From Triatoma infestans (lineage: Eukaryota > Arthropoda > Insecta > Hemiptera > Reduviidae), in assembly GCA_011037195.1 (NCBI GenBank), contig JAAEAF010006063.1, positions 1-64,000 of the forward strand: a DNA stretch of 64,000 nt, written 5' to 3'. Below the pieces are notes generated by a model. It was not told the DNA's origin. It was given only the letters and a program-made list of their open reading frames with translations, and ran no database searches. The translations under genes and the position numbers were made by a program. Numbering within the stretch: position 1 is the stretch's first letter; each line of letters starts with the position of its first letter. Positions 24,372 to 35,590 of the stretch are shown here, piece by piece.

Positions 24372-24640
24372 ACGCGTTTGGTCTAGTGGCTAGCGCACTC
24401 GCCTTTCGTGCGAGAATTCAGGGTTCCAGTTTGACAAAGGCTAAGTCAGTGCTGACCCAGCATCGTGATAAAAAGTGGGAAGCTACAGTTAGTAGCACCC
24501 TAAGTAGTGAAGGCCGGAACTAAACGGCGTGGGAACTCTGCTATAGGACTCGTATATCCCTGAATAACTGTCCTGTGGCCATATTTAAACAGTTTCTCCC
24601 ACTCTAGTCAGAGAGAGTGGTCCTGTCATTTTTGTCTCTC
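24372..24640 (+). mobile_element. SINE3, tRNA-derived repeat
   Basis: tRNA-like head CGCGTTTGGTCTAGTGGCTA (A box TGGTCTAGTGGCTAGCGC), a decayed B box (GGGTTCCAGTTTGAC), and a body with CCCAGCATCGTGATAAAAAG, GGGAAGCTACAGTTAG and GAAGGCCGGAACTAAACGG. The body matches a minus-strand copy at about 38,730-38,840. The last part includes TTTCTCCCACTCTAG, the inverse of a block in the LTR-like repeat. No TSD found. Confidence 0.7.
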
Positions 24641-26850
24641 TCACTCTCTCTTTCTCTGCTATGGATCCTATTACACAATGAAATGGAAATGAATATGCTA
24701 TCAAGCTGCAAATGTAAATTAATTCTCTATAAATCCCATCTAAGTGTGTATCTATCTGCTCCCATCGTTTCTATACATTTCTTAAAAGCAAATGAATAAA
24801 ATTTCAAGCGTAAAGGAAGTTGTCAATTTTAAAATCTTATTAACCGCAGTAAACAAGAAGACTACTTCGAGAGTGTTCGTAACTATTTTCAAACGGAATA
24901 TGGAAATTAGCAGTAAGAGAAAAATTGTTTGAGAAATTCTTATCATAATTTTATTTTTTTTTCAAATAGAACTGTGTGAACTTCTCTCGTTGTTCTCTGA
25001 CACACCGTTCGCTAAACACATTTTTTTTCATATTCAGGGGGATTTCAAAATATCTGTTTCTAGTTTACAAGATCCGCAGTATTTCGTCTTATTTAACCGA
25101 ACGCTCTTTTTTTTTTCTATTTTTAATATTTAAAATAAAAATGTTATTTTTTTCTTAAAAATCAATTGGAATATCGTAGCAATTTACAACAATATTTCAA
25201 ACTAAAAACTATTTTAGAGAGTCCTAGAAAATACGCTGAAGAAGAATGGTAAAATCTTCTTCTTTTTTTTATTCCCAGGCCAATAAACGGAGTTTTCTAT
25301 GACTGCCACTTTGAACAGAAATCATAATAAAAGATTAATTGTGTGGGAGAACTTGTGAAATATTTTCCCATTGTTAGGAGATGTTTGAAACTTTTTTAAA
25401 GACATTAAATCGTAAATAATTTCACTCACTTAAAAACTAAATACAACTTGAGAAAATTCTTTTAAAGTTTTTTTTTTTTTTTTTTTTTTCTATATTACAT
25501 TGAAATAATTAATTAGTAATTAAATGAGAAAATGGAATTACATACTTAATTTAAAAATATCAACTAGTTCAATTTATTAGAGGATTAATAACATTCAACA
25601 AATGGAATAATGTTATGAAAACTTTTAGGCCAATATTCCAAGGTCTATTATAGAACAATAAGGAAACTAGTAATTTCAATTAAATATTGACATTCAAAGG
25701 TCATGTACGACTAATTGAAGTAACTCCGCATAGAAAGGAAGATGATTTTGTTTGGGCTTAACCCATTGCAATTATTATATGAACAGCATTTTTTTTTGTT
25801 TTTTTGTTTTTATGTAAAACGAAGTATTGCATCGTATGATTCCACGCGGTCTTCTCAGTGTTTCTTTTCAGAGCTTGCAGCTAATACACTTTTTTTTTTC
25901 TTTTTTTTTTTCAGTCTCCTTCTGTCATATGCTTTTGAATGAACAGGCGTTTTAGATAAAGTCTCACATCGATCAAACATGATAAATTATAACAATTTCT
26001 ATAAAAAAAAAAAAAAAAAATTTGGTGTGAAATTTGACTCTGGGCAAGAAATAAGTTCTCTTATCTTCTGCTAAGTGATACATTATATTGAGAGAGAGAA
26101 ATGCTGACGACGTCTCTTTACTCCGTAAAGTAAAAAATCCATTTTTATCAGCAACAATGATTTAAATTAAAAAATACTAGTATTTTATTTATATAAGAAG
26201 TATATCAAAATTTAAGGAAAATATTTTGAACGGTTTTCGAAAAAAAAAATCGGAGGTAAAACTGACCGAATAAGGCTATTCTGTAAAATCACACTTCTGG
26301 TTAATTGATAATTTTCATATTTATTACGATTTAATATTATGTGGAATTGCACTTTAAACGGTAATCTAGGGTATCCGCTCCCACAGCATCCTCCAAAAAT
26401 CAACTTTCATAGAACAAATATTTATAAAAAATTTAGGCCTCGATGTTTGTAGTTAATATGCGAAGATTAAGAAAATCGCGAACTTATATATACATATAAG
26501 TTACGTTACATATACGGATGGGTATACCGCAATATAAAGGAATACCATTGCCATCGCATTGGACGATGCAAGTGCCCAGTGCTAGGGGATACGGCCCACC
26601 AGAGCTAAAGTAAATTAGCCTTCTCTACAGCCAAAGCGCCCCTTTGGACAAAAAGACAAATTGCCGCCCCTTAAATATATATATATATATATATATTTTG
26701 AAGCAAGTTTATGCATGTTCAAACATAAGATGAAGCAGCTCATGTTCGCGTGCTAATGCTATTCTGAACAGAGAAGTATATGCATGTTCAAAAAAGTTCA
26801 CAAGCATCGTCCTTTACAAATCCTGCGCGTTAATTTTTCAATAATAGTGA
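24641..26850. other. AT-rich spacer with Rep-A-like and unclassified scraps
   Basis: 26,022-26,060 (TTTGGTGTGAAATTTGAC) and 26,210-26,310 look like worn Rep-A pieces. 26,573-26,670 is GC-richer, with CAGTGCTAGGGGATACGG and GCGCCCCTTTGGAC, resembling hAT-type non-autonomous elements, but no matching right end or 8-bp TSD was found. (AT)n at about 26,674-26,698. No genes. Confidence 0.4.
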
Positions 26851-27215
26851 AAATATTTTTAGCTTTTAGACGTAAACAATATAAATATGTTAAGCACAGT
26901 AAATTTGCAGCGAACGAAAAAAATCGATTTGTGGAATTGAGTATTTTACACAACAATATTTTTCTCACATTTACACCCAAAATGCCCGATCCTAGAACGG
27001 GCTCTGCGGGGAGCCAACCATGGTTGGCCACCTTGGCAATACATCCTTCTTCTTGTAAATCGACTTTGTGCTTGCACGGGGGCCCTGGTATATCCGAAAG
27101 GATAGGAACAGTTCTTAAAGAACCCCGGTGATGGGAAAGGGAGTAGGGGAAGAATGTCTCCCCGACCACCTCTATATTTAATTAGGACAAATAAGCAAAA
27201 TTTTATGTCATTTTA
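26851..27215 (+). repeat. Rep-C copy 1
   Basis: About 365 bp, closely matching 30,143-30,503. Contains CCAACCATGGTTGG (a perfect palindrome), TATATCCGAAAGGATAGGAA, GGTGATGGGAAA and GAATGTCTCCCCGACCACCT. GC-richer than its surroundings. Class unknown; open frames of 115 and 123 codons on opposite strands are disrupted in the other copy, so coding is unlikely. Confidence 0.8.
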
Positions 27216-27303
27216 CGGCGATAGAACGTAATCTTTGAGTCGAAATTCCTTAATGGGTAAAATGTAATTTGAACATTTTACGATTTGAACTTACTTCTTA
27301 CAA

Positions 27304-28163
27304 GAGCCCAGAGGTACTCATTGAGAGGCCTTTGGACAGGTATTCCACTATATTCCAGGCTGAAGTGTTTGCCATTAAGGTCTGTGCCGAGGAGAACCTG
27401 CGTAGAGCCCCAAGGGGCAAGGTCATACGCATTTGCTCGGACAGTCAGGCTGCACTGAAAGCCCTAGAGGCTTACAGAACTACCTCATCCCTGGTGAAGG
27501 AATGTCGAGAGGCATTGTCGAGACTCTCCAGGCACAACAAGGTACAGCTGTGGTGGGTGCCTGGACATGCAGGGGTTGAGGGTAATGAGACAGCTGATCA
27601 ACTGGCCAGGAACGGGGCCAACACTCCGTTCATTGGTCCTGAGCCGGTCCTGGGAATAACTGGCGGAGCAATTCGTGCAGCGATTAGAGAGTGGGTTCGC
27701 AGTAAGCATGAAGAGCTCTGGAGGAGGAGCCCGGGTGTTATACACAGTAAAAGGATGATGCCAGGACTGTGTAAACGAAGAACCCAAATGACTCTTAGTC
27801 TGAGTAGGAGCCAGATTTCTCTGGTGACGGGACTATTTACGGGTCATGGTAGGTTCAGGAAACATCTGTACAAGGTAGGACTCATTCGAGCGGAACCCTT
27901 GTGCAGACTATGTCAGAAAGAGGAGGAAACGGCCTCCCACCTGTTGTTCGATTGCGTTGCAATAATCAAATTGAGGTATGAAACCTTTGGTACTTTGCGA
28001 CCTGAGGAGATAGTAGCTCAAAATGACCTGGTGGTGAAGGTCCTCAAACTCCTTAAGGAGGGAGGGTTTGTCTACTAGGAACTATCGGGGGTGGCACAAT
28101 AAGCCTATGTTGGCTGCAGTGCCGGGATATAGCCCACCCGAGGTTGGATAATAATAATAATAA
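27304..28163 (+). mobile_element. 5'-truncated non-LTR retrotransposon with 12-bp TSD
   Basis: The insertion is bounded by the identical direct repeats TACTTCTTACAA at 27,292-27,303 and 28,164-28,175. The 5' end starts inside ORF2; the 3' end is a short UTR followed by a TAA-repeat tail (28,148-28,163). Perfect TSD, uninterrupted frame and clean tail suggest it is among the younger insertions here. Confidence 0.93.
27305..28078 (+). CDS. Non-LTR ORF2 C-terminal fragment: RNase H domain and CCHC zinc knuckle
   Basis: A 257-codon open frame within the insertion; the frame runs upstream into flanking DNA only by chance, so there is no true start. The N-terminus enters the RNase H domain after its first catalytic Asp, which is missing. 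The catalytic Glu lies in STIFQAEVFAIK, the next Asp in ICSDSQAALKAL, and the last in WVPGHAGVEGNETADQLAR. The rest contains a basic/helical linker and a zinc knuckle of spacing C-x2-C-x8-H-x4-C (CRLCQKEEETASHLLFDC), ending near EGGFVY-stop. In a complete element this region degrades RNA in the hybrid and may help bind RNA or target DNA. With no RT or endonuclease it cannot act alone, and expression is doubtful. Same broad family as 1-540 but a better-preserved copy. Confidence 0.9.
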   Translation, partial: SPEVLIERPLDRYSTIFQAEVFAIKVCAEENLRRAPRGKVIRICSDSQAALKALEAYRTTSSLVKECREALSRLSRHNKVQLWWVPGHAGVEGNETADQLARNGANTPFIGPEPVLGITGGAIRAAIREWVRSKHEELWRRSPGVIHSKRMMPGLCKRRTQMTLSLSRSQISLVTGLFTGHGRFRKHLYKVGLIRAEPLCRLCQKEEETASHLLFDCVAIIKLRYETFGTLRPEEIVAQNDLVVKVLKLLKEGGFVY

Positions 28164-28175
28164 TACTTCTTACAA

Positions 28176-29158
28176 ATTATTAACTAAAAACATTTTAAAA
28201 TTAAAATAATTTTTAAGTGGAAAAGCTGACTCTCAACTCCCTCTTGGTATTACCCTAGAAATAAATGTTCACAGAATGGTGAAATTTTGCACACACAAAA
28301 AAAAAAAAATGAAACCTGATCAAAAATAAATTATTAACTTAAAGTTAACTCTCTTAGTTTAAACAGTTTATTTGAAATACAAGTTTTCATTTTTTGCAAA
28401 ATCGTGCCGCTCTCTTTTTCCTGCAATTAGTTACTAATGCATCTGAAAGAATAACTGGCAGCTTGCAATAATTTCGAATCCAATTAAAAGTTCTGTTTCT
28501 TTTTTTTTAAGATTAAAAAAAAATGCCATAACATTCATTCATAAAAAATAAAAAAAAACGGTGATATGCTTTAGGGAAACAAACTTGGTTATTATTAATA
28601 CAATACAATTTTAATGAAATGTCAACACTTTCTCATAAAAGTATATTTCCTATTTTAATAATACTAACTAAGTGTATGTTAGTGAACGATAAGACATCTA
28701 ATATAAAAGTTCAACCTTTTATGAAAATAACATTGTTATTGCTTTTCATCAATGTTTTCAATGTAATTAATGATGATGTAAAACTATGTCCCCATTTTCA
28801 AGAATATTCCGACCCAAGTGCTGAACTGGGTACCCATGAAATTTACTTCAGGGTCACCAGTTACAGTTGTATCACTTTATTATTGCTAAAATACTTCAAC
28901 TGAAATCGCTGTAAATGAAGAAATCTCGTAAATCAAGCAATTAACGATGATAATAACAGACACTTTAATAAAAACTAACTACAATCTTGTATTTGTCAAA
29001 TTTAAAAGTGTAATTTTTATTATCAGCAGTAAAACATGAATAAATGGAATTAAAATAAACATTTAGTATTTGCTTAATTAAAAAGACCAAATAACGAAAG
29101 ATTTCAACTTATTTCTTATACGGCCAGCTTTGCAAGATGTTCTTATAATGTGGCTCGC
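28176..29158. other. AT-rich spacer, nothing recognised
   Basis: A 94-codon frame at 28,619-28,903 has hydrophobic stretches but no recognisable family and is not supported as a gene. Confidence 0.45.
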
Positions 29159-29161
29159 TAA

Positions 29162-29367
29162 AGCGGCCTCTACACGGTCAATAATATTGTCAATATCAGT
29201 ATTGACAATATAACCATCAATCCTCGTGCTAACCAGTCTCAATACTTCATTACCTTACACGATCAATATTATTGAAGTAACGAAGTTTGTGATTGGTTAG
29301 CACGAGTATTGATGGTTATATTGTCAATACTAATATTGACAATATTATTGACCGTGTAGAGGCCGCT
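29162..29367. mobile_element. Palindromic 206-bp MITE with TAA target duplication
   Basis: Almost the whole element is an inverted repeat. The terminal AGCGGCCTCTACACGGTCAA is perfect at both ends, and about 75 bp of each arm pair with very few mismatches. It is flanked by TAA at 29,159-29,161 and 29,368-29,370, the TWA-type 3-bp duplication of PIF/Harbinger elements. Its TCTACAC-containing end resembles that of the Harbinger at 40.1 kb. It has no coding capacity and would depend on a transposase in trans. Confidence 0.88.
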
Positions 29368-29370
29368 TAA

Positions 29371-30142
29371 GTGTTTCACATTAATCTCCAACTCTCAGGT
29401 TAAACGGTCCAACAAAATCATCTGCTCGACTGGGATGTTCTGATTTATGGCTGGTCTTCTGGTATCTGTTTAACGGGGGCAATAATCATGGTGTTCTGAT
29501 TTGGTTTTTTTTTTTTTTTTTTTTGTTCGGTTTATGACGATTTCCTTTAAACCTGGAATGCTAACTACATAGATATAAATCGATTACTTATTTTTGAAAT
29601 CCCCCACCCATGTTGATTTTAGATAATTTGGTAAAATTTATGGCGGTAATTTCAAAAATAGCGGTAGTGGCCGTTGTTTAATCAAGAAATAATTTTGGCG
29701 TAGGTATGTGGCAATACCACCGCCTACTCCTCGGGGTGCAATCAGCCTCTGGCTCTCTAGGTCGGGAGCCAGTCTTCCCATCCCTTCCCATTACCTATCC
29801 TTTTCCTTCCCCCTTGCTGGGTTACTAGCAAGTGTTCCTAGGTTACTGCACCTCTAACCTTGAGGCACTGGACAGAAATCAGTAGATGGAAGGTAACCAT
29901 CGGGTGTGCGATCAATCACACTGTACTCGGCATCGAGTATTAAATACTGAACTACGGGCGCAAGCGTCAATTTGCAAGCCCAATTGCTTGCAATTGACGT
30001 CGGATTCGTAGTGGTCGTGGTTTAACCAACAACTCCAATGACTTCGGTTATGAGTTGAGACCCGGGAGGAGACCCGCAATATAAATTAAACCCCGGTGCC
30101 AGCCCGTAGCTAGAAGTGCACTTGCTAGATGTGCGCGTGCTA
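29371..30142. other. GC-richer unclassified block
   Basis: 29,690-30,140 is clearly GC-richer than the window, with CTCTCTAGGTCGGGAGCCAG, GGTAACCATCGGGTGTGCG and GAGACCCGGGAGGAGACCC. It looks like transposon-derived sequence (untranslated or terminal region) but I cannot place it. The 95-codon minus frame here has no recognisable domain. Confidence 0.4.
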
Positions 30143-30503
30143 GAATATTTTTAGCTTTTAGACGAAAACAATATAGCGAACGAAAAAAATCGATTTGTGA
30201 AATTTGAGTATTTAACACAACAATATTTTTCTCACAATTACAGCCAAAATGGCGACCCGGGCAAATGTCCGGGTTGCCCGCCCCTAGAATGGGCGCTGCG
30301 GGGGCCAACCATGGTTGGCCACCTTGGTAACACATCCTTCTCTTATAAAACGACCATGTGCTTGCACGGCACTGGTATATCCGAAAGGATAGGAACAGTC
30401 CTTAAAGAACCCCCCGGTGATGGGAAAAGGAGTAGGGGAAGAATGTCTCCCCGACCACCTCTATTTTAATTAGTACAAATAAGCAAAATTTTATGACATT
30501 TTA
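30143..30503 (+). repeat. Rep-C copy 2
   Basis: Near-identical to 26,851-27,215, with an extra GACCCGGGCAAATGTCCGGG stretch that is itself palindromic. It lies in the same orientation about 3 kb away. Confidence 0.8.
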
Positions 30504-32315
30504 TCCATAACTGTATTAAACAGAAGCAAGAGAAAATGTGTGTCACACCAGAATTGCTTTCTATTAAAATGCTGACAGAGATATGTTACTTTCTGGCTTT
30601 GTAAAGCAGTGCAACTGTGCTGCACAGTTGTTTCATTCTTTAAACAGAAAAAGAGAGGATGAATGGAAAACCTATGAAATGAAAGTGTGTGGTATAATTG
30701 TGTGAACTGGGAAATAGAGAGCTGACCTAAACATTCATTTAATTTAGGTCGATCTATCAAAATTACCACCAAGGTTCTTTTCAATTATTATTATGATGAA
30801 TTATTAATTTTTAAATTATTGTTATTGCTGTTACTAATTTTTTTTTTTTTTTATAACTTACTATCTATCTCACTTCAACATGAAATACACTGGGTAAGTA
30901 GCGTGTTAATTGCAATTAATTTTCTGCTTATTGTTTTTGCCTTGTGACACGTGATTCCCTAGTTGACCACTAGGTGGATGAGTAGTGGATAATTCTTTAG
31001 AGTGTCACAGATCTCCACTCAGTTTGTTCTTTCCCGAGCTCCAACCAATTTATTTCTAAAATTTGGATTATCTCTTCACATGAACGAAATATTCCAGTTT
31101 CCATTCTTTTCATGATCAATTACCAATAACATATTTTCTATTTCGATTCGCATGTAAAACCTATTTAATTGTCAGCTATTCTCAGCTGATTTTGGAAATT
31201 CTCTTTTGTATGTATAAAAACATGCACATCGTCTACAAAAAAAAAAAAAAGACAATATAATGTGACACTTAACCTTCACCAAGAACGTGCCAATTGTTTA
31301 TTTGTATTTTTATTTTATTTGGAAACAATGAAAGAAGTTCCACACTTTCTCTAGTATTTTTTATGTTCGAGAATAAATCCGCTACTGATATATTTTTGTT
31401 GCCAATATTCAGACTTTGTTATATTCGTATATAACTAAAAGCGTTCTATTCAATTATTCACATTTGTTTGGAAAAATATGCTTGAAAAAAAAATCTGTGA
31501 GTATTTTGTACGATATATTATGCATACTACAAATTGTCCTTCCGGTTTCAGAGGCGCATCTTGTTTTTTTTTTATTGAGAACATTAAATTTATGAAAACT
31601 ATTGTTAATGAAAAGTTCAAATTTGCGGCCACTTTTATCTATATTTAAAAGTTAAAAGATTAGCTAGGCTGTGGGTTACAATCCACTTGAACGCCCTTAT
31701 AACATTTTTTTTTTTTTCTTTGTTCATATATGAACTGAATATAATTAAGTAATATAGCTACGACTTATGATCTTCATAGGTGGTAGAAATGTTTATATTT
31801 ATTTGAAAACCTCTATTCGCTCCTCCCTTGAAATATAATTATTATTTATCAGAACAAAATAAACATGCAGCGCAACCCCTATGATGGCTTATGAACACAT
31901 TATGAATGCCAGCATTCCAATCCGCAAGAGAACGCCATCGTCGCTTCTTCTACACAGTACGCCACACTTTCATCATTGGGCTATGCGCATGTTTATTACC
32001 GTTGACTTCTTTTTTCCCTTTTCGTCAACTTCAGTGAGATTTTCCTCTTAGCAAGAGTTATTCGTTAGAAACTCTTGTTCACCAGTTACTTTTAATTTTA
32101 TCGTTCCTTCTTCTTCTTCTGATTCTTTATTTTCCTCCTCTAGGTCTTCCGTCTTTACCAATTTTTTAATCAAATGATTTCGCTTCTTCACTGTCATATG
32201 CTAATTTCTTCCAATTAATCTTTTAAAGATTCTCCATCCAGTTATTCTTAAATTTTTGTTAAAGAATCATCTCCTTTGGAATCTATTCATAATAGTAGGA
32301 AATTGTTGGTATACT
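30504..32315. other. AT-rich spacer, nothing recognised
   Basis: Short frames of 60-97 codons have no motif. No supported feature. Confidence 0.45.
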
Positions 32316-32317
32316 TA

Positions 32318-33647
32318 CGAGGTGTGTTCAAAAAATAACGGAAATTTTCATTTTTTTTTGAAAGAATGTTATTTATTTGCCTACATCAATGTTACACCCT
32401 TCAAAATAGTCCCCATTAGATATTATGCACTTATGCCAGGGCTTCTTCCAATCCCCAAAACACTTCTGGAACTCGATCTTTGTGATAGCTTTGAGCTCTT
32501 TCAGCGATGCACTTTTAATCTCATTTATGCTTGAAAAACGACGGCCCTTCAAAGTTCTCTTTATTTTTGGGAACAGAAAAAGGTCACACAGGGCCATGTC
32601 TGGCGAATATGGGAGGCTGGGGCATCATTACAGTGTGTTTTTTTTTTGCCAAAAATTCACGAACAAGCAATGTGTGAAAGGTGCATTATCGTGGTGCAAA
32701 AGCCATGAATTGTTTTGCCACAAATCCTGGCGTTTTCTTTGGACTGCTTCGCGCAAACGGCGTTGAACTTGCAAGTAGTATTGCTTATTGATTGTTGACC
32801 TTGTGGTAAGAACTCATGGTACTCTATGCCATTAAAATCGAAGAACACAGTGAGCATAATCTTCACATTTGATCGAACTTTTTTCGGTCTTGGCGATCTA
32901 GAATGCCTCCACTGGGACGATTGAGCCTTAGTTTCGATATCATAACCATAAACCCATGTTTCATCACCTGTTATGACACGCTTCAATAGTTCTGCATCGT
33001 TGTTGACTTGATTTAGCGATTCCTGAGCAACTTCTATTCGCCGCTGTTTTTGTTCGAAATTCAACACTTTTAGAACAAATTTTGTTGCAACACGTTTCAT
33101 ACCCAAAACAGATGAAAAAAATTGTATGGCATGAGCCAATTCATATGCCAACATCTTCAGTAACTTCTCTAATTGTGATTCGGCGATCGATCATAATCAT
33201 TTCTTCCACTTTTTCCACGTTTTCCCCATCAAATGGGTTGTTGATGTGCTAGGACGACCCGCGTACCTCGTCATTTTCAATGTCTTCATGGCCATCTTGA
33301 AAACACTTATACCATTCGTAAACCCTTGTTTTACTCATAGTAGATTCACCAAAAGCAATAATATTTAACATTTCTAAAACTTCCGTTGCACTTTATTCCA
33401 TATTTATAGCAAAAATTTAATGCAAATTCTCTGATCCATGATTTATACAAATGAAAAATCGCCGACTATAACAAAATACGTGTTATCCTTTTAACAGCTG
33501 ACAAAAGACTAAACATCCAATATAGCTCACAATGTATAAATACATTTTAAAACATATTTGCCAACACAACAACGAAAAAATCGTACCAATCGGACTAATA
33601 TAACCCGCGAAATTTCAAAATTCCCGTTACTTTTTGAATACACCTCG
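32318..33647 (-). mobile_element. Full-length mariner element with TIRs and TA duplication
   Basis: 1,330 bp. The inverted ends CGAGGTGTGTTCAAAAAATA (left) and CGAGGTGTATTCAAAAAGTA (right, minus sense) agree over about 30 bp with few differences. Flanking TA at 32,316-32,317 and 33,648-33,649 is the expected mariner target duplication. Length and ends are those of a complete element. Confidence 0.95.
32373..33439 (-). pseudogene. Mariner transposase, frameshifted
   Basis: The start codon is at 33,437-33,439 (MDQRICIKF), followed by the N-terminal helix-turn-helix region in broken frames, including TRVYEWYKCFQDG-like sequence. The middle (33,154 to about 32,780) is open and holds the first catalytic Asp in RVITGDETWVYGYD. 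The second Asp is in HHDNAPFTHCLF (about 32,690) in another frame. The third is in SPDMALCDLFLFPK (about 32,585), again shifted by one extra base in the PQPP-Y-SPD region. This order is the D,D34D mariner catalytic triad. The C-terminus runs to about 32,373. At least three frameshifts and some stops mean no working transposase. The protein would cut and rejoin DNA at the TIRs. Family-level call is secure; the subfamily is not. Confidence 0.93.
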
Positions 33648-33649
33648 TA

Positions 33650-34292
33650 CATTCTTTTTCGTTATTATTCGGTCACGTTTGTCCGACATCATTTAATCAA
33701 ATCTTTCATTTGAATTTGTACTTTTCCAATATTGTGACAGAAGTTAAATATTTCTCTTCTAAATATTATTATTCCCAAGTGTTTATTTGATTTTAAAATT
33801 TCTTACCTTTTTATGCGCAATATACTTGAAATAATTTCACTAAAATTCTTCACATGTGATCATCATGTGATCAAAAATTAATTCATGTACATCTGCTCAG
33901 TCCGGGATCCTCTTATCCACTGAATCTATCCATGAGATCCAGTCTATCTATCCCACTACTACTGACACCAGTTACTGTTGCCAGGAATATTAGCTACTAA
34001 AAATAAGTAAACGAGAATACGTAATTGAGAAAAAGAAAATGAACAATAATAACGTCTGCACAGAATTTTTCAATTAACGGTCATGTTTTAGCCTTGAACT
34101 ATATTAATTGTATACAAATGTTAACTATGAAAGCAGTGGGAAACAAACATACATACATATACATACATCATTTACACACAAACCCATATACATTTCTTTT
34201 TTTAATTATTAATAGATACAGTTTATTAAAATACAAAGTATATTATTGTTAAATAATTTCAAAGAATAATCCGCCTATTATATATAGTAACT
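33650..34292. other. AT-rich spacer, nothing recognised
   Basis: No supported feature. Confidence 0.5.
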
Positions 34293-34394
34293 GTATGACA
34301 TTAAAATTGGAATCCCTGACTAATTGTGCAGGTCAGGACATCCACAATGAAGAAATATTAAACGTGGGATATTTCAAGGCTTTACATCAATTCC
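34293..34394 (+). repeat. Rep-B fragment
   Basis: TGACTAATTGTGCAGGTCAG, CATCCACAATGAAGAA and GGGATATTTCAAGGC match the Rep-B copies at 36.4, 45.7 and (minus) 61.1 kb. Confidence 0.8.
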
Positions 34395-34753
34395 TCCACT
34401 ACAGTACAAATAAACAATAACTAATATGAAGGACGATAAAAATTAAACTTTCTTTTCTTTAAAAAAAAAAAAAAAAATATATTTTGTTACTTACAAAAAA
34501 TATTTCCTTAATAAAATTATTAATTAAAAAAATTAATGGATTGTTTTAGTGTGATTACTGAACTTTATTATTTTTGTAATTAAAGAGATTAAAATTCCAG
34601 TGACAGTTTTAGTAAAAGAATATGCAAAGGCCCAGTGTTTTTTTTTGTTATTTGAAAATTAGTGCGTTATTTTCATTGTAAATGGATAATACTTACAAAA
34701 CTATAAATGTGAAATAAAAATATTTTATGAAATTTGGCAAAATTCTAACTTTT
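34395..34753. other. AT-rich spacer, nothing recognised
   Basis: No supported feature up to the start of the left arm of the large inverted repeat. Confidence 0.5.
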
Positions 34754-34904
34754 ACAGCGTTAAAAATTGCCGAATTATAGCCAAGTTTGGTTAAACTGAA
34801 TTAGTGTTTCGTTGTATTTACCGGCCATTAGAGGATATATTATTAAAATTGGTGAGGTTTGGCTTGTTTTTGAAGTAAAAACACGATGAATTCTTGTCCA
34901 ACGT

Positions 34905-35097
34905 TTCGATAAATTTATTATCTTTTTTTTCAAGGCGAAAATGTATTCTGTGTGTATAGTGTGATGTAAATGTTGTGTCTATATGAGTCACATTTTAGAC
35001 ATAGAGGACAGCTTATACACAACATTTACACTACATTTTACACACTACACACTCAGAATACATTTTTGCCTTGAAAAAAGATAATAAATTTATCGAA
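34905..35097. mobile_element. Foldback MITE, copy 1 (193 bp)
   Basis: Inverted ends TTCGATAAATTTATTATC then CAAGGC(G/A)AAAATGTATTCTG; the two arms pair for about 50 bp. Two further copies at 57,922-58,109 and 62,668-62,864. No coding capacity. Confidence 0.85.
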
Positions 35098-35196
35098 TTT
35101 CAACGGAATTACAACAGAAATTCATGGTGGTTTTAGTTCGGACCGAAACTTAAGAATTTTAATAATGTTCATGAAAATGTGTTTAATAATGGTGAA

Positions 35197-35590
35197 GGGG
35201 TATCTGTTGCATGTAGTTATTTGGAGAGTAACAACCCCATTCCATGCACTTCGTCAAAACAGCACACAATACACTTTAACTACATACACTACATCCTTTA
35301 CAGACAAGGGCAAACACAGTACACAAGCTAGAGAGAAGGAAGGGATAAGCTCAGTGGTAGCGCGCTGGAATAGCAACGCGGAGGTCCCAGGTTCGAATCC
35401 AGCATGGTGCCCTAAGATTTTCTCTTTCTAGGAGCTTCTCCAGCTCATTGTCCGGTTATGGACAGTGTTGTCTGCATCTAGAGAACACTGCTTGCAGAAC
35501 CGGCAGTGCTTGAGAAGGCTCCGAGGGGTACAATAGCTCTTTCAAGTCGCAGTGCAATAATCCCCCATAACAATCTAATCTAATCTATTG
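35197..35590 (+). mobile_element. SINE1 copy in left arm
   Basis: 5' module (GGGGTATCTGTTGCATG), A box TAAGCTCAGTGGTAGCGC, B box GGTTCGAATCC, and body. The tail AATCTAATCTAATCT is the SINE1 3' microsatellite. Same locus as 62,165-62,560 in the right arm. Confidence 0.88.

Noticed and set aside
26573..27030. hAT element with ends CAGTGCTAGGGG and CAGAGCCCGTTC
   Set aside because: No 8-bp target duplication at the proposed borders, and the right side continues into repeat shared with 30.1-30.5 kb. Kept only as a resemblance.
26784..27169. 115- and 123-codon frames in Rep-C
   Set aside because: The second Rep-C copy breaks both frames, so there is no sign of selection for protein.
28619..28903. 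94-codon frame with hydrophobic stretches, possible small secreted or membrane protein
   Set aside because: AT-rich residues dominate, no clear signal peptide layout, no conserved motif. Expected by chance in this composition.
35565..35590. Telomere-like AATCT repeats
   Set aside because: Only about three units, and they are the 3' tail of SINE1, seen also at 62,165-62,186.
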